This document shows positions 47,201 to 59,200 of a stretch of 64,000 bases of DNA, in pieces. Under the pieces are notes generated by a model. It saw nothing but the letters and a program-made list of their open reading frames with translations. It did no database searches and was not told the DNA's origin. Made by a program: the position numbers and the translations under genes. This DNA comes from Acheta domesticus (Eukaryota > Arthropoda > Insecta > Orthoptera > Gryllidae). The DNA is taken from assembly GCA_031308135.1 (NCBI GenBank), contig JAHLJT010000631.1:212520731-212584730 (forward strand). The letters run 5' to 3'. Positions within the stretch are counted from its first letter, which is position 1; every line of letters begins with the position of its first letter.

Positions 47201-50200
47201 ATTATGGCACCTGGTGGCCTTATTTAGAACTGGCCAGTAGTGCTGTGACATAGAAATCATGCACCCAATACTCCGCACAGCTATACTCGCAAATTTGGTA
47301 CACGTACTATAAATCATTTCTTTGTTATAATGTGGATTCTGCAAGGAAAGTTTAATTATAATCACCCTGTAGGAACAAGCTTTATCAACTTCCTTTCCAC
47401 GAACAGCAATAAGACTTTTTCTGCCAATCACCCAGCACATGTTTACAATATTTCCTCTTCTTAGAAAGTTCAGCAACAAAATAAAAGTTAGGGATAATAG
47501 TTTCCATCCACTTATGTACCCCCTCGCATACATTCATATTAGTGAAAACACCATTTCAATATCTGCAATGGTTCAGGAGATATTTGAGGGGAACATTTTA
47601 ATTGAGCCACTATGTGTAATGAACATTAAAAATAAATAAAAATAATAATAATAAAAAAAACTTGCCTGCAACTTTTGGATCAAAAATTGGTACTACAACT
47701 AATTGGTATTTATTTATTTTCTTAGAAGACACAATTATAGAGCATTTTTCTTGAGAAAAGTTGAAGGCATCAGGGAAAACCTTTTTAATTTGTCCAATGT
47801 GCTGCTCACTGAAATTTCTGCCCATAACATAAAAAACATAGTTAAATACAACCACAAAACAAATAAATCACAACTATAAAAAGAAATTAATTATCCTAAT
47901 GATATTTTGTTTTCAAAATGGAGTATGGTGAACAATTTCTAGTCTATTCACTGTGCTTTCCAGTGCTTCTTTATATTTTTCTTCTGATAAGATTTATTTA
48001 TTTTTACACAGAACAGGTATTTATATAACATTTTTGCCCAATTCTAATGCATTTCGTATATTACAAAAATGATAAAAGCACAATGAATGTATTAATAAAT
48101 GCATAATGAAATGAATAAATATAAGTACAATTATGTTCAAGAATTAGTATACAACGTAAATCTTAACCCATCGATGCACTTAAGGGGCCTCGGAGGCCCC
48201 TCGACGTTTTCTCATCGCTGTAATTCTGTTGTGTTTTGCTTGTGGCTAATCATATTTCTTGACATCTTAAAACAATCATTTTTGTTACTAATACAACAAG
48301 GAGAAGAGACGGAAACTATTCAGTTTTTAGAAATCTAGCTTTTTCTGCAGGTAGTCACACTTTCCACTTAAGGGGCCTATTTGTTTTGTGGCTTTGTTGA
48401 AAATATTTCTATAAAAAATGTCGCATGATCGACAATGGACTATGACAATGAAATTCCTTTATACTTTCACTTTTCGACACTATCTCTTTTGAGTCAGCAG
48501 ATCTTCAATACAAAATTTAGTTTTGTATCTGCCACAAATGTGAATACATTCTCTAAATTGTGTGGGAAGTAGCAATCTTCAAAAATTAATCTCACTTCAG
48601 TGAATATGTGTGAAATCTCACTTCAGTGAATATGTATTCAAAAGAGCTTGATTATATACCGAAGGGACTTGTTTTTGAGTAAAAGAAGTGATCCGTTTTT
48701 CACAGCAACAATGAATATTCGTATTTTCGAAGACATTCGAAGGTTCATGCACTTTGATGACAAACGAAAGGCGGTGATTTTTCAGAACGTATATGAGGAA
48801 TAAACCTGATAAATATGGCATAAAAATATTCTGGTGTTGTGATGTGGAGAACAGGTTTGCATTCAACAGCAGTGTATAATTTGGTAGGCAAAAGGACGAG
48901 ACCTTGGCGAAAGAGCTGCAAATGTGAAAGAACGGACCCCCACTCCAAAAAAACAACAACAACAACTTACACTGTTAAGAATTTCATGTCAAAACACAAA
49001 AGAGATTCCAAATGAACTGAAAATATAAAAAAATTTTTTTACTATGTCTGCAAACACTAATAATTTTTCTGTCTTCCAAAGCAAAAGGAAATATATTTAT
49101 TTACATGTCCATAAATCACAATCAGCAATTTATTGATCTTGAAGACATGAAACCATAAATGATCTTATATAATAAAACAAAGATTGGAGTAGATGTGATC
49201 GATCGAGATGGTTGATGACTAGTATACGCCAAGACCTCAAATATGCTGATGACCAATGCATCTCTCGTACAATGTAAAAGATATTGCAGCACTGATGCAA
49301 TATCTATTACATCAAGATGCTCAAAAACTAGAATGAAAATGTCACTTGGTGGCGACGGATTTTCCTGAATGAACTACCGAAATACTTTCAAAACGAAACA
49401 TAAAATCAATGATTAACAATCCCAAAACACAGAAAAGAACATTGAACTGCTTAAATGTTTTCGAAATTCACAAAAGTGTATCCACAAGAGCCAGAAATAG
49501 AATTTCCACAAGTAAACGGGAAAGGTTAGTGATTTTTTAAATTAAATATTAATACAAATATAAAGAAATATTTTGGTTTATTACTATTTATATATAATTT
49601 CCTGTTCTTACTTATGGCCGCACAAAATGGGCTGAAAGAGTATGTTTGTACAAAATGTGAAAGAAATATTTGAGAACACTAAATAGTTTATTAGTTGGAA
49701 TAATTGCAAATAAAAATTACATCATAATCAAAGTCTTACTGTTGTAAACTACTTGAAGAAATAAAATATCATTATCATTAATTCTACTAATAATTACCTC
49801 ACTTTTTCCGTCGTGCGTTGTAAATTTACGAGGGGGCCTCAGAGGCCCCTTAAGTGTTTAAGTGTAATATTCTTCTTCGGTGCATCGATGGGTTAATTAG
49901 GTTTTAATAATATAGTTTGAAAACACAATAATGACGAAACAGAAGTGAGCTGTAGTACATCTTCAACATTTCTGCATAAATTACCAGCCATTTTTAAAAA
50001 CTGTCCAATTTTACCGGAATATACATTAGTGTACTAAAATGCGCACTTTGCCTAGTTTTACACTTGGATGGATGTTGAATTAATAGGTGTTCTGTTTCCT
50101 CTTGAAAATGCCCATATTTGGAGCAGATATGATATCCTCTAAGAGAGCATTCCAATTGTTAACTACTCTGTTGATCAACATGTTTTACATGTTTTATTTT

Positions 50201-53200
50201 CAGTTCTCTCTCTATTCAGTTTTAGCACAAGACATCTCAGATGAGGGTTGTGATGGTACTATTACTTCTGGGAAAGTTGGTTTGAGTCCAATGATCATTT
50301 TGAAAGTTTCTCAGAGATCTCCATGCTATTGGAGATTAAGTCACGAGTCTCTTTGCATCTGTTTCTCAGTATCAATGGTAGTTTTAGTAGTTCTCTGAAC
50401 CTTTTCCAGTAACTCACTGGCCATGAAAAAGCAGGGTGACCAAATGGCATGGCCATACTGTAAATATGTTCAGACATCAGTTTGTTTAAGAATGTTTGGA
50501 ATGTTTGGTTGTTAAGAATGCCTTATTTAAGAATTTATGGTAATATTAGTTTCTGAGGGAAGGGAAGGAAGGAATGTCTTCCACACACATTGTCTTCTTT
50601 GGAATAGAATTACCAAATAACATCAGTTTGACCTATGAGGGAATATTTCAATATTTTACTTCATATTTATCAAGAAACCGACTTCCATTGAATTAAATCT
50701 GCAAGTGCTTAGTAAGCAAGGCAAAAATGTAATATTGCTTTGAGGAGGAAATCTCAGCATTTCCTCCTCTCCTGTAGTAATTGTCCAAGACACAGTGCCG
50801 CCAGATGAGGAAACATCTTTTAATGCATCCTTAAAGCGTGAGGGGAGGAGTTTCTCCCTGAAATGCCGTCTCTTGTAGGCTATTTGAGTAAGAAAAGCTG
50901 TGGGCTGGGCATCCACATGTGCACAAGTCTTATGAAATCCAACAGCCAAGACATAGACTGTCATGTTGTAATTTCATTGCACAGAATGGTTGGCACCATG
51001 AGCTGTAATCTCATTGCAGAGCGTGGCAGCACCACGGGCTGGCAGAAATCCAGTGATTCATCTCTTCCTCCCTTTTTTCAATACCAAAGGTGTCAAACAG
51101 GTTGCCTAGAGGAAGTATTTTTCCAGCTCCCTCCACAACTAGTTATGTGATGATTAGAGACACGGATTTTTATGTAATTACACATTTTTTTGTCTTTCTA
51201 CTTACCATTCTCAAAATTTTAATCTTGACGAATTATCGCCTTCCTAACACAATACCAAATTTTTTCGTTACATATTTTTACATATTCGGTCCTATATTAC
51301 ATATTTCGCTATTTTTGCTACTTTTTTTATTATTTTATGAATTTTCTCACGTATTGTTATGAAAAGAAGTATTTTCAAAAAATTCAGCATTTTTTCTTCA
51401 TTATTACTGCAACTACTGCGTACTCTACTAGTGATACGCTTCAGGAAAATGTGGTCAGATATTCTCACAGTTCGATTGATTGATTAATTAATTAAGGTTT
51501 AGAGAGCGCTTCAACTGCCAAGGTCATTGGCGCCCATGTCGAAGTATTTTAAAAAAGGGAATAGGTTCAGTATGTGTTACAGATGGAGCCTACCCCCTAA
51601 TTAAAATCATATACATAAAGAAAGACTTGAATTCTACATCGAGTATTCAAGTAGTATGACAGAAAGAATATATAACAAACACATAAAATTCATAGTAGAA
51701 CTAAAAGTTGGCTGTAAAGAGGCCAAAAATAAAACAACAAAAAAGTAAAACACTATTCTTATCTCTCAAATAAGATTATATATTCCGCTTTCCCTCAAGA
51801 AGCAAAAAAGTTTTGAGAGCGTGGAATCATCATCCCCGAGCACCTCCCTTAGCGAGTTGCCCAGGCCATGTCTTTGTCGGTTACCAAAATATTTCCTGCA
51901 GTTCAGGAGGACGTGTTCCACAGACAGAACCATCCCGCATGAGTCACATACGGGAGGAGTTTCTCCTCGAAGGAGGAAACTGTGAGAAAAGTGGCCGTGT
52001 CCAGTTCCAAGACGGGTTAAAATGACTTCCCCACGCCTAGAGGAGCGAGATGAGGAACGCCAGGGAATTACAGAATTCTTTATCCCACTTAATTTAAAAT
52101 TGGTATTGTGCCCCTCTCTTTGCCATGCTCTAAACAAAGATCGTTTCAAGTAAGCCTTAACATCGGACAATTGCACAGCAGGAACGTCGATACGAGTATT
52201 ACGAGTAGCTGATTTCGCCGCCAGGTCGGCCAGCTCATTTCCTGTGATTCCCACATGGCCTGGAACCCAACTAAGAACCAGGTCACAGTTGCAGGACATA
52301 AGACTATGAATCAGGTTTTGAACTGATTTTGTCAGGTAGTCTGACGAAGGCCGGGAGACAGCCTGAAGAGAGCTGAGAGAATCAGAACAGAGAACTACTC
52401 GCTGCAACGTCGTTGACTCGATGTACTTTAGGGCTTTGAGTATTGCATACATTTCAGCAGTGAATGTACTGCACTGTGAATGAAGACGATATGATTTGGT
52501 GGCCCAGATGCAATGAAAACTACGTCATTGTGCGATGACCCATCCGTGTACAAGAATAGATGATCCGGATAGGCTTCCCTCATACCCTGAAAGTGCTTCT
52601 GGTAAACCAGAGGACTAGTATTTTGTTTGGAAAGATTGGAGAGTCTGAGGTCAATATTGGGGAGAAGGAGTTTCCAAGGGGGAATCAGGTCATTTGGGGG
52701 TTTCACAGGAGTGGGAAGATCGACATTAAGTTCCCACAAAAGATTTCGCAATCGAATGCCTGGGGGCTGGGGTAGCGATGTTAGAAGAATATAAGAAGAT
52801 TCTTATTTTGGGCAAGTGATTATTCGGCGACAAGGATGATTAAAGAGTCCTGACACTTTAGCACCATAAGACGCTAATAGAATAGCTCGCCTTATTTTTA
52901 AGGATGGCTCCCCAGCGTCAGCTAGAATGCACTCAATTCGGCTGGTGCGATACGCGCCTGTTGAGAGGCGAATACCTACGTGGTACATGCTGTTGATGGG
53001 TCTAAGGGTGGAAGGGGCTGCAGAACCATACACTTCACTACCGTAATCCAATGCTGAGCGAATGAGTGCTCTGTATAACAGCAGTAGGGTAATGCGGTCG
53101 GCTCCCCATGAAGTGCCACTAAGCTTTCGAAGAAGATTGAGGGGGGGAGACGCATCTGGTTTGCAATGTGCGGATATGCGAGCGCCACGTGAGCGACTTG

Positions 53201-56200
53201 TCAAAAGTCAGCCCCAGAAACCTGGCAGAGTCAGTGAATGGAAGCTGATTTCCTCCCAAGTACAGGATTGGATCGCTATGCAAGTGGTATATTCTGCAGA
53301 AGTGCACTCCAGTAGATTTAGTAGGTGAGAAAAAACCTGTTGACATGCTCCATTCAAGCAGCTTGTGTAGCAGTTTGAGTTGCCTCTGGATCACACTTAT
53401 GCTGCTGGATGAACAAAAGAAGGCAAAATCATCTACAAACAGCGATGCCTTTACAGGTTCCCTCACGACCGACGCTATACTATTTATGGCAACGGCAAAC
53501 AGCTTACACTTAGCACCCAGCCTTCAAGGATGCCGTTTTCAAGGGGGTGACTGCTAGACAGTTGGTCACTAATGCGAACACTGAAAGATCTATTCGATAA
53601 GAAATTTTGGAGGAGCAAGAGGAGCTTCCCCCTCAATCCCCACGAGTGCAAGATTCGCAGAATGCCATTCCTCCAAGTGGTGTCATAGGCCTTTTCTATA
53701 TCGAATAGTACGGCCATAAGCTGTTGTCTCAGGATGAACGAAGTTGAAATTTCTGTTGCCAAAGCGACGAGATGGTCCAGGGTTGACCGGTGTTTCCTGA
53801 AACCGCACTGGATTGGTGTGAATAGGTTTCTGCATTCCAAGGTCCAGACCAGGCGCTGGTTTACCATCCGTTCCAGCACTTTGCAAACGCCGCTGGTGAG
53901 AGCGAGAGGTCGGTAGCCTGATGACAACAACCGATCCTTTCCGTCCTTCAGAGCTGGGATAACTATGACTTCTCGCCACAGAGCAGGGATGGTGTGCTCT
54001 TCCCAGATGCGATTATCAAGGCTGAGAAGAAATTGCATCGTCACATCAGGACGATGTTGTAGCATAAGGTTATGTATTTCGTCAGGACCTGGGGCAGTTC
54101 TCTTTGCCAATGCGAGAGCAGAGCGCAATTCCAACATAGAGAAAGGGGTGTTGTAATCCACAGACGCTCTGCAGGAGAAATCCAGCCGACGGCTCTCTAT
54201 CCTTTCTTTGATCAAATGAACGTCAGGAGCGTAGTTCGCCGAACTTGACATGGCTTCATAGTGCGCGGCGAGTTCCTCTACAATCATATCTGGAGATGTG
54301 ATCATTTCTCCGTTTTTCAGGAGACCTGGCACCGTATTTGGTGAAGAGTGTCCTTTTACCTGACGAATTCTTCTGCATACCAGGCGTGGTGGCGTGTGAC
54401 AATTGAGAGACGAAACGTACGCTCTCCACGATGCATTTTCGCTCTCTAAGATAGTTCTTCTAGCCTTCGCCTTGCATCTTTTCTACTTGATTAAGTTATC
54501 CACTGTTGGATAGTGTCTGAGACGTGCCAGTGCCTTTTTTCGAGCAATGACAGCTCTCGAGCAGTTCTCATTCCACCACGGAACGAAAGGTTGTCGCGTT
54601 TTACCACTTGCCTTCGGAATTGCAATGGAAGCAGCAGCGAGTACAGGGCTATTAAAATGTTCTGTCATTTCATCCACATTTCCGAAGGGACCGTCTGACA
54701 GGTTAACATTATTTTGGAATGTCGACCAGTCAGCTCGTCGCACGATCCATTGAGGGGGCCGTGCACAACTACGGCGAAGATGATCAATGTGGACAATCGT
54801 GGGGTAATGGTTGCTTCCATAGAGATTTTCTAATATGGTCCACCGCATAGCAGTAGCAAGTGAAGAGCTGCAAAGGGCTACATCAATAGCTGTGCTAGAA
54901 TTCGTAGCTACAGCAAAATGAGTTGGTTCCCCAGTGTTGAGAATAGCCAAATTCATGGTGTCGATGACAGATTCCAAAATAGCACCTCTTTGACACGTTC
55001 GAGAGGAACCCCAAAGAGGGCTGTGGGCGTTTACATCACCCACAACCAAGAAAGGTGAGGGCAATTGGTTTATAAGACTTAGGAGGTCATCAACCGACAC
55101 CGTTTGACTTGGGGGAATATAGATATTACATACGATTAGTGAGAGGGACGGCAGATACACCTGCACACAAACTGTTTGAAGGTCGGTGTGAACAGAGATT
55201 TCTGCAGAATGCAGCGAATCCTGGACCAAAGTAGTAACTCCATTGTGAGCGCGGAGGCCGTCATCGACATCAACCCTATAAGGAGTGAAACCACGAAAGT
55301 GTAAGAAAATGGTGGAGAAAGATGTGTTTCCTGTAAGCAGAAAATCGATGGTGTATAACGGGACAATAAGAGTTTTAATTCGTCCCGTTTGAGAGAAAAT
55401 CCGTTCAGATTCCAGGATAGGAGAGCCGTTGTTTAAGAAGTTAAAAGGATTTATTCTTTTCCATTTTTTGCCTCCGCCGCCCGAAGGAGCGAGTGTCCAC
55501 CCCGGCTGAAGTTTCCTCTGAGGCAGACTCATCCTGACCACTGCTCGACAGGCTGAGAGATCGCTCAGAGCGAGTTTCAGGAGTCAGGGTAGGTGGTCGG
55601 AGTTTGGAGGATCTACCATTTTTCTTGTCCAGGCCAGCAGGCTGTGTGACATCAGCCTTGCTGCGTGGCTGAGAAGTGGATTCTTGTTCTGTCTTCATCT
55701 TTGTTGCCTTCTTGGATGGTGTTTTGTATTTTGTGGGAGTAATTTTCCCACCTTGCAAAGGCGATGTCTCCTCAGGGAAGTCCACTGGGGATACCTGGCA
55801 ACAGAAGTTCGCTACTGGGGGAGTAGCAAGGGAAAACTTAATACTCGTTGCTTTGACCGTGTTCGCCAGAGTGCTAGAGAAAGAGCGCCTGAGATCCACA
55901 GGGTTCTTCACCAGGTATCGGCGTTTCGCTTCCGGGAAAGATACCTTCTCTGTTACTCTAATTTTTTTAATCTCCCTCTCTCTGAGATATGTGGGGCACT
56001 TGTTAGAGTTGGCCGCATGGTCTCCTTCACAGTTTACACAGCGCACTGGTGATGAACAAGGGTTCAGATCATGCGTAGATTTACCGCACTTTGCGCAAGC
56101 AGGGCTTACGGCCATGCACCTTTGTTGTGTATGACCGAACCTCTGACACTTGAAGCAGCGCAGGGGGTTCGGCACATACTGCCGCACGCGAAGGTTATAA

Positions 56201-59200
56201 TATCCACAGCTAATTTTCTCTGGGAGAGAAGGGAGATTAAAGGTCAGGATGAAGGTGGGAGTGGGGATCTCTTTCCCATTCTCCTTTCTCCTGATCCTAT
56301 ACACCTCCGTACCACCGCGGCTCTTAAAAAAGGAGAGAAGTTCGTCCTCACTTTCAAGTGCAAAGTCTTCGTGATTGACCACTCCCTTTCATTAGTTAAG
56401 GGTAGGGTGAGTGGTCACTTCCACTTGGAGGCCGGCAATCTGCTTGGTTTTTTGGATCTTGTCAATCTGCTCGTCGGTGCGCGCTTCGAAAAGAATGGTA
56501 CCATTCCTCTGTCGCATGACCACTTGCAGCTTTCCAAAAGTGTCTTCAATGGCTCGCGCAAGGCGGACCGCACTAACACTTTTGAAGGATTTTTCAACTT
56601 CAACACACGACATTACAAGAAACCGAGGTTTCTTTGGTTTGTTCTCCTCCTGAAGGCAGAAGCAATTCAAGTCTACCATCTCACATCGCCTCTTTCTTGC
56701 GGAAGAGGGCAAGGGGTTTGTTTTAGGCTCCATACGATTGAAGCAGATTCGTCTCCGTGCTCCCCACCCACCATGGAGCCCAACAAGATGACACCCCACT
56801 GGGGTGCCAGGGCTGACACGGAGATATAGTAGGGGAATGTCACAGCGCTGCACCGCCGTGGATCCCCTCCCCCCACCCTGGAGTTCAGTGCAAGACCTAG
56901 TCCGAGCCGATTGATCGGGAGTGGGTTAGCTCCCGACCGCCCGTCTAGAAGAGTCCCAGGCCAAAACGAGTGTATTGACACCTACAAGGAATGTTCCCCA
57001 AAAATACGTAAACGTACCCCTTAGCGCAAGCCAAAAAACGTAGCACCAGGACTAGTTGGGAAACAAACAGGTCTCTCAACTGCCAGGACACACATTCCCT
57101 CCGACACGGGTCGCCATGCACGGCAAACACATGGGTGGGCGTTCAGCATACAGAGAAGGCCAGTGAGGAAGAAAAAGGAGTGAAAAGAATTTACGTGACA
57201 TGAAATGAAAAGCAAGACGATGAAAAAAATGGAGAAAGGAACACTTGAGAGCCTTCTCTGCATCCCCCAGTCAGGATGTGGACCAACCCACCTCAACGGG
57301 TAACATTTCGACACGTCTGCTTCATTTATCTCAGTGGCAGGAAATGTGCTTCAGCAACAGATCATTATCACCTTTAGGTGTGAAAAGTATAATTGACGCC
57401 GTATTTGGCGACATTTAACCTTAATTTCCAAGAAACTGGCGATCACCATCGTCTAACACTTCCATGAGAATATTCCATGTTGCAATGATTGTTTGCTGGT
57501 CATAGTTTTTGTCAGTTTGTACGATGGCTTCTATTGCATCTAGTCTGGCTGCTAAACTACATTCCTGGATAACAATTTGTAAAGGTTTTACTACAGATGG
57601 GAAAGTTGAACGGTGCAAGTACACATCAATTTGTGCTTTCCAAAGGATTTTTAAAACGTTTGCATTAGTTTTAAAATTTGTATAGGAAATTTTTTGTACA
57701 TGTAAGTTCATGTTATGTAAATGTTTTATAATTAGAGTATTTTAATATTATATCTCGTTTTACATATTTATTACATATTCTTACTGTTTTCATTACATAT
57801 TTATGTACATATTTTGACATTTCATATTACATATTTTTCCGTTCTGTATTGATGATAGCTGTGATGAATTGTTCCAAGTTTCTTTCCCAGAATTAAAGGG
57901 CTTAGAAGAACATAGGAGAATCCCACATTATTTGTGAAATTGAGTTATGCATGTGTGCTGTGCATGTAAGTTTTAAAACGTACAGAGTTATAATGTGAAA
58001 ATACAAAACTCTTTATCTCAGAACTATGTCAATGTGGGATAGCACCTTGTTCTACTGATCCCTTCAATTGTTTCAAGGGATTTCAAGGGACAATTAATAG
58101 TAATTAATAGTACGAGAGTGCATTTTAAAATGTATTACGTCCAAAATCCTGATAACTATTTTTGGCCCCCACATCCAAAATTGTGATTTATTGTACGTAG
58201 TGATAGAACCATATATAATGTATGTATGGGATGTAATTCTATAACTAATAAATGGGACATAATAGAAATTTTATGTAAAGTGCATCAATTTCAGCACTCT
58301 CAAATAAATAAAGAACACCCATTTTCATCCCTGTTGCAAAAAAAACAACAAAAACACACACACACACACACACACCACCACCACCAACAACACGTTGCTT
58401 AGTATAATTTGTCATTATTGTATTAAATCATTACCTCCGCAGCATTTGTTGAACTCCAGATTTCAACTTATCAAATGTCACCATTTCTTTGCGATTATAC
58501 ATCATTGAAGTCACAGTATCCACACATCTAAACATTTCTTCCAGAATTCGATAGCCATATGGTAAAGTAAGGGAAGGAACACCAGTTTGCACTAAATGTG
58601 CAAGTCTCTGAAATGCAGGAGCTTTCACAGGACTAGTCAAAGGACTTTTAATAGGAGTTTTCTTCAAAGGACTTGCCTTAACAGGACTTGCAGCAACAGA
58701 TGAAGCTTTCTGTGGACTGAACATAAAAAGAATATAAGAAAAATCAAAATATAACAAGCACTTCCACAGTTTCAGGTGCTGTGTTCTACCTGAACTAATT
58801 TAAAATTGATTCATATGCCAGCAGCAATGAAGGTTCACAGAGAAATGGAACTGCACAACATACAGAATACATGGAAAAATTTATGCAACTTAATTTTATT
58901 AATTCAGTGGTGGCAGCAGAAAGCTTGTGGTAGTTCACAGTAGAATGGATGTCCAAGACATTTGAACCACAACAAAAATTGTATGTTCATATAAAATATT
59001 TAATTCTTTCAAAAGTAAAACTAGTTTTCTGGATAATTTATCACATTAACAATGGATTTCATGTAACAAAGACATTAGATTTTTCAACATTTTCCATGTT
59101 AAAACAAACCCACAATAGATGAGATATAGTCTCAAAAACTAGTACTGGTTTTATATATATTTTATTAAAATGCACAAAATTTTTGTTGTGGTTTGTTTGT

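Larger units (their letters stand above)
51476..57302 (-). mobile_element. I-like non-LTR retrotransposon copy 2, full length with RNase H
   Basis: 5.8 kb on the minus strand: 5' leader (57302-56870), ORF1 with three zinc knuckles, ORF2 with APE endonuclease, reverse transcriptase, RNase H and a C-terminal CCHC motif, a 290-bp 3' region and an (ATCA/TTAA)n tail (51476-51494). It is flanked by ACAGTTCGA (51467-51475) and ACATTTCGA (57303-57311), a likely 9-bp target duplication with one mismatch. RNase H after the reverse transcriptase points to the I clade or a close relative. A shared frameshift after the GWVLSV block, others in RNase H, and SNH in place of SDH in the endonuclease make it inactive. 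It lies in a CDT1 intron, in the same orientation as the gene. Confidence 0.9.
51155..57848. mobile_element. Small hAT-type element split by an I-like retrotransposon
   Basis: The left end TAGAGACACGGATTTTTATG and the complement of the right end TACAGAACGGAAAAATATG are matching inverted repeats. The 8 bp outside are GTGATGAT (51147-51154) and TTGATGAT (57849-57856), seven of eight identical. Both arms are crowded with TACATAT/ATATGTAA words, as in transposase-binding subterminal regions. Without the I-like element at 51476-57302 it would be about 870 bp. One frame (57421-57711, minus) lies in the right arm. Confidence 0.72.

Noticed and set aside
56071..56829. 252-codon plus-strand open frame
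   Set aside because: It is antisense to ORF1 of I-like copy 2 and has no family resemblance; the zinc-knuckle frame on the other strand explains the region.
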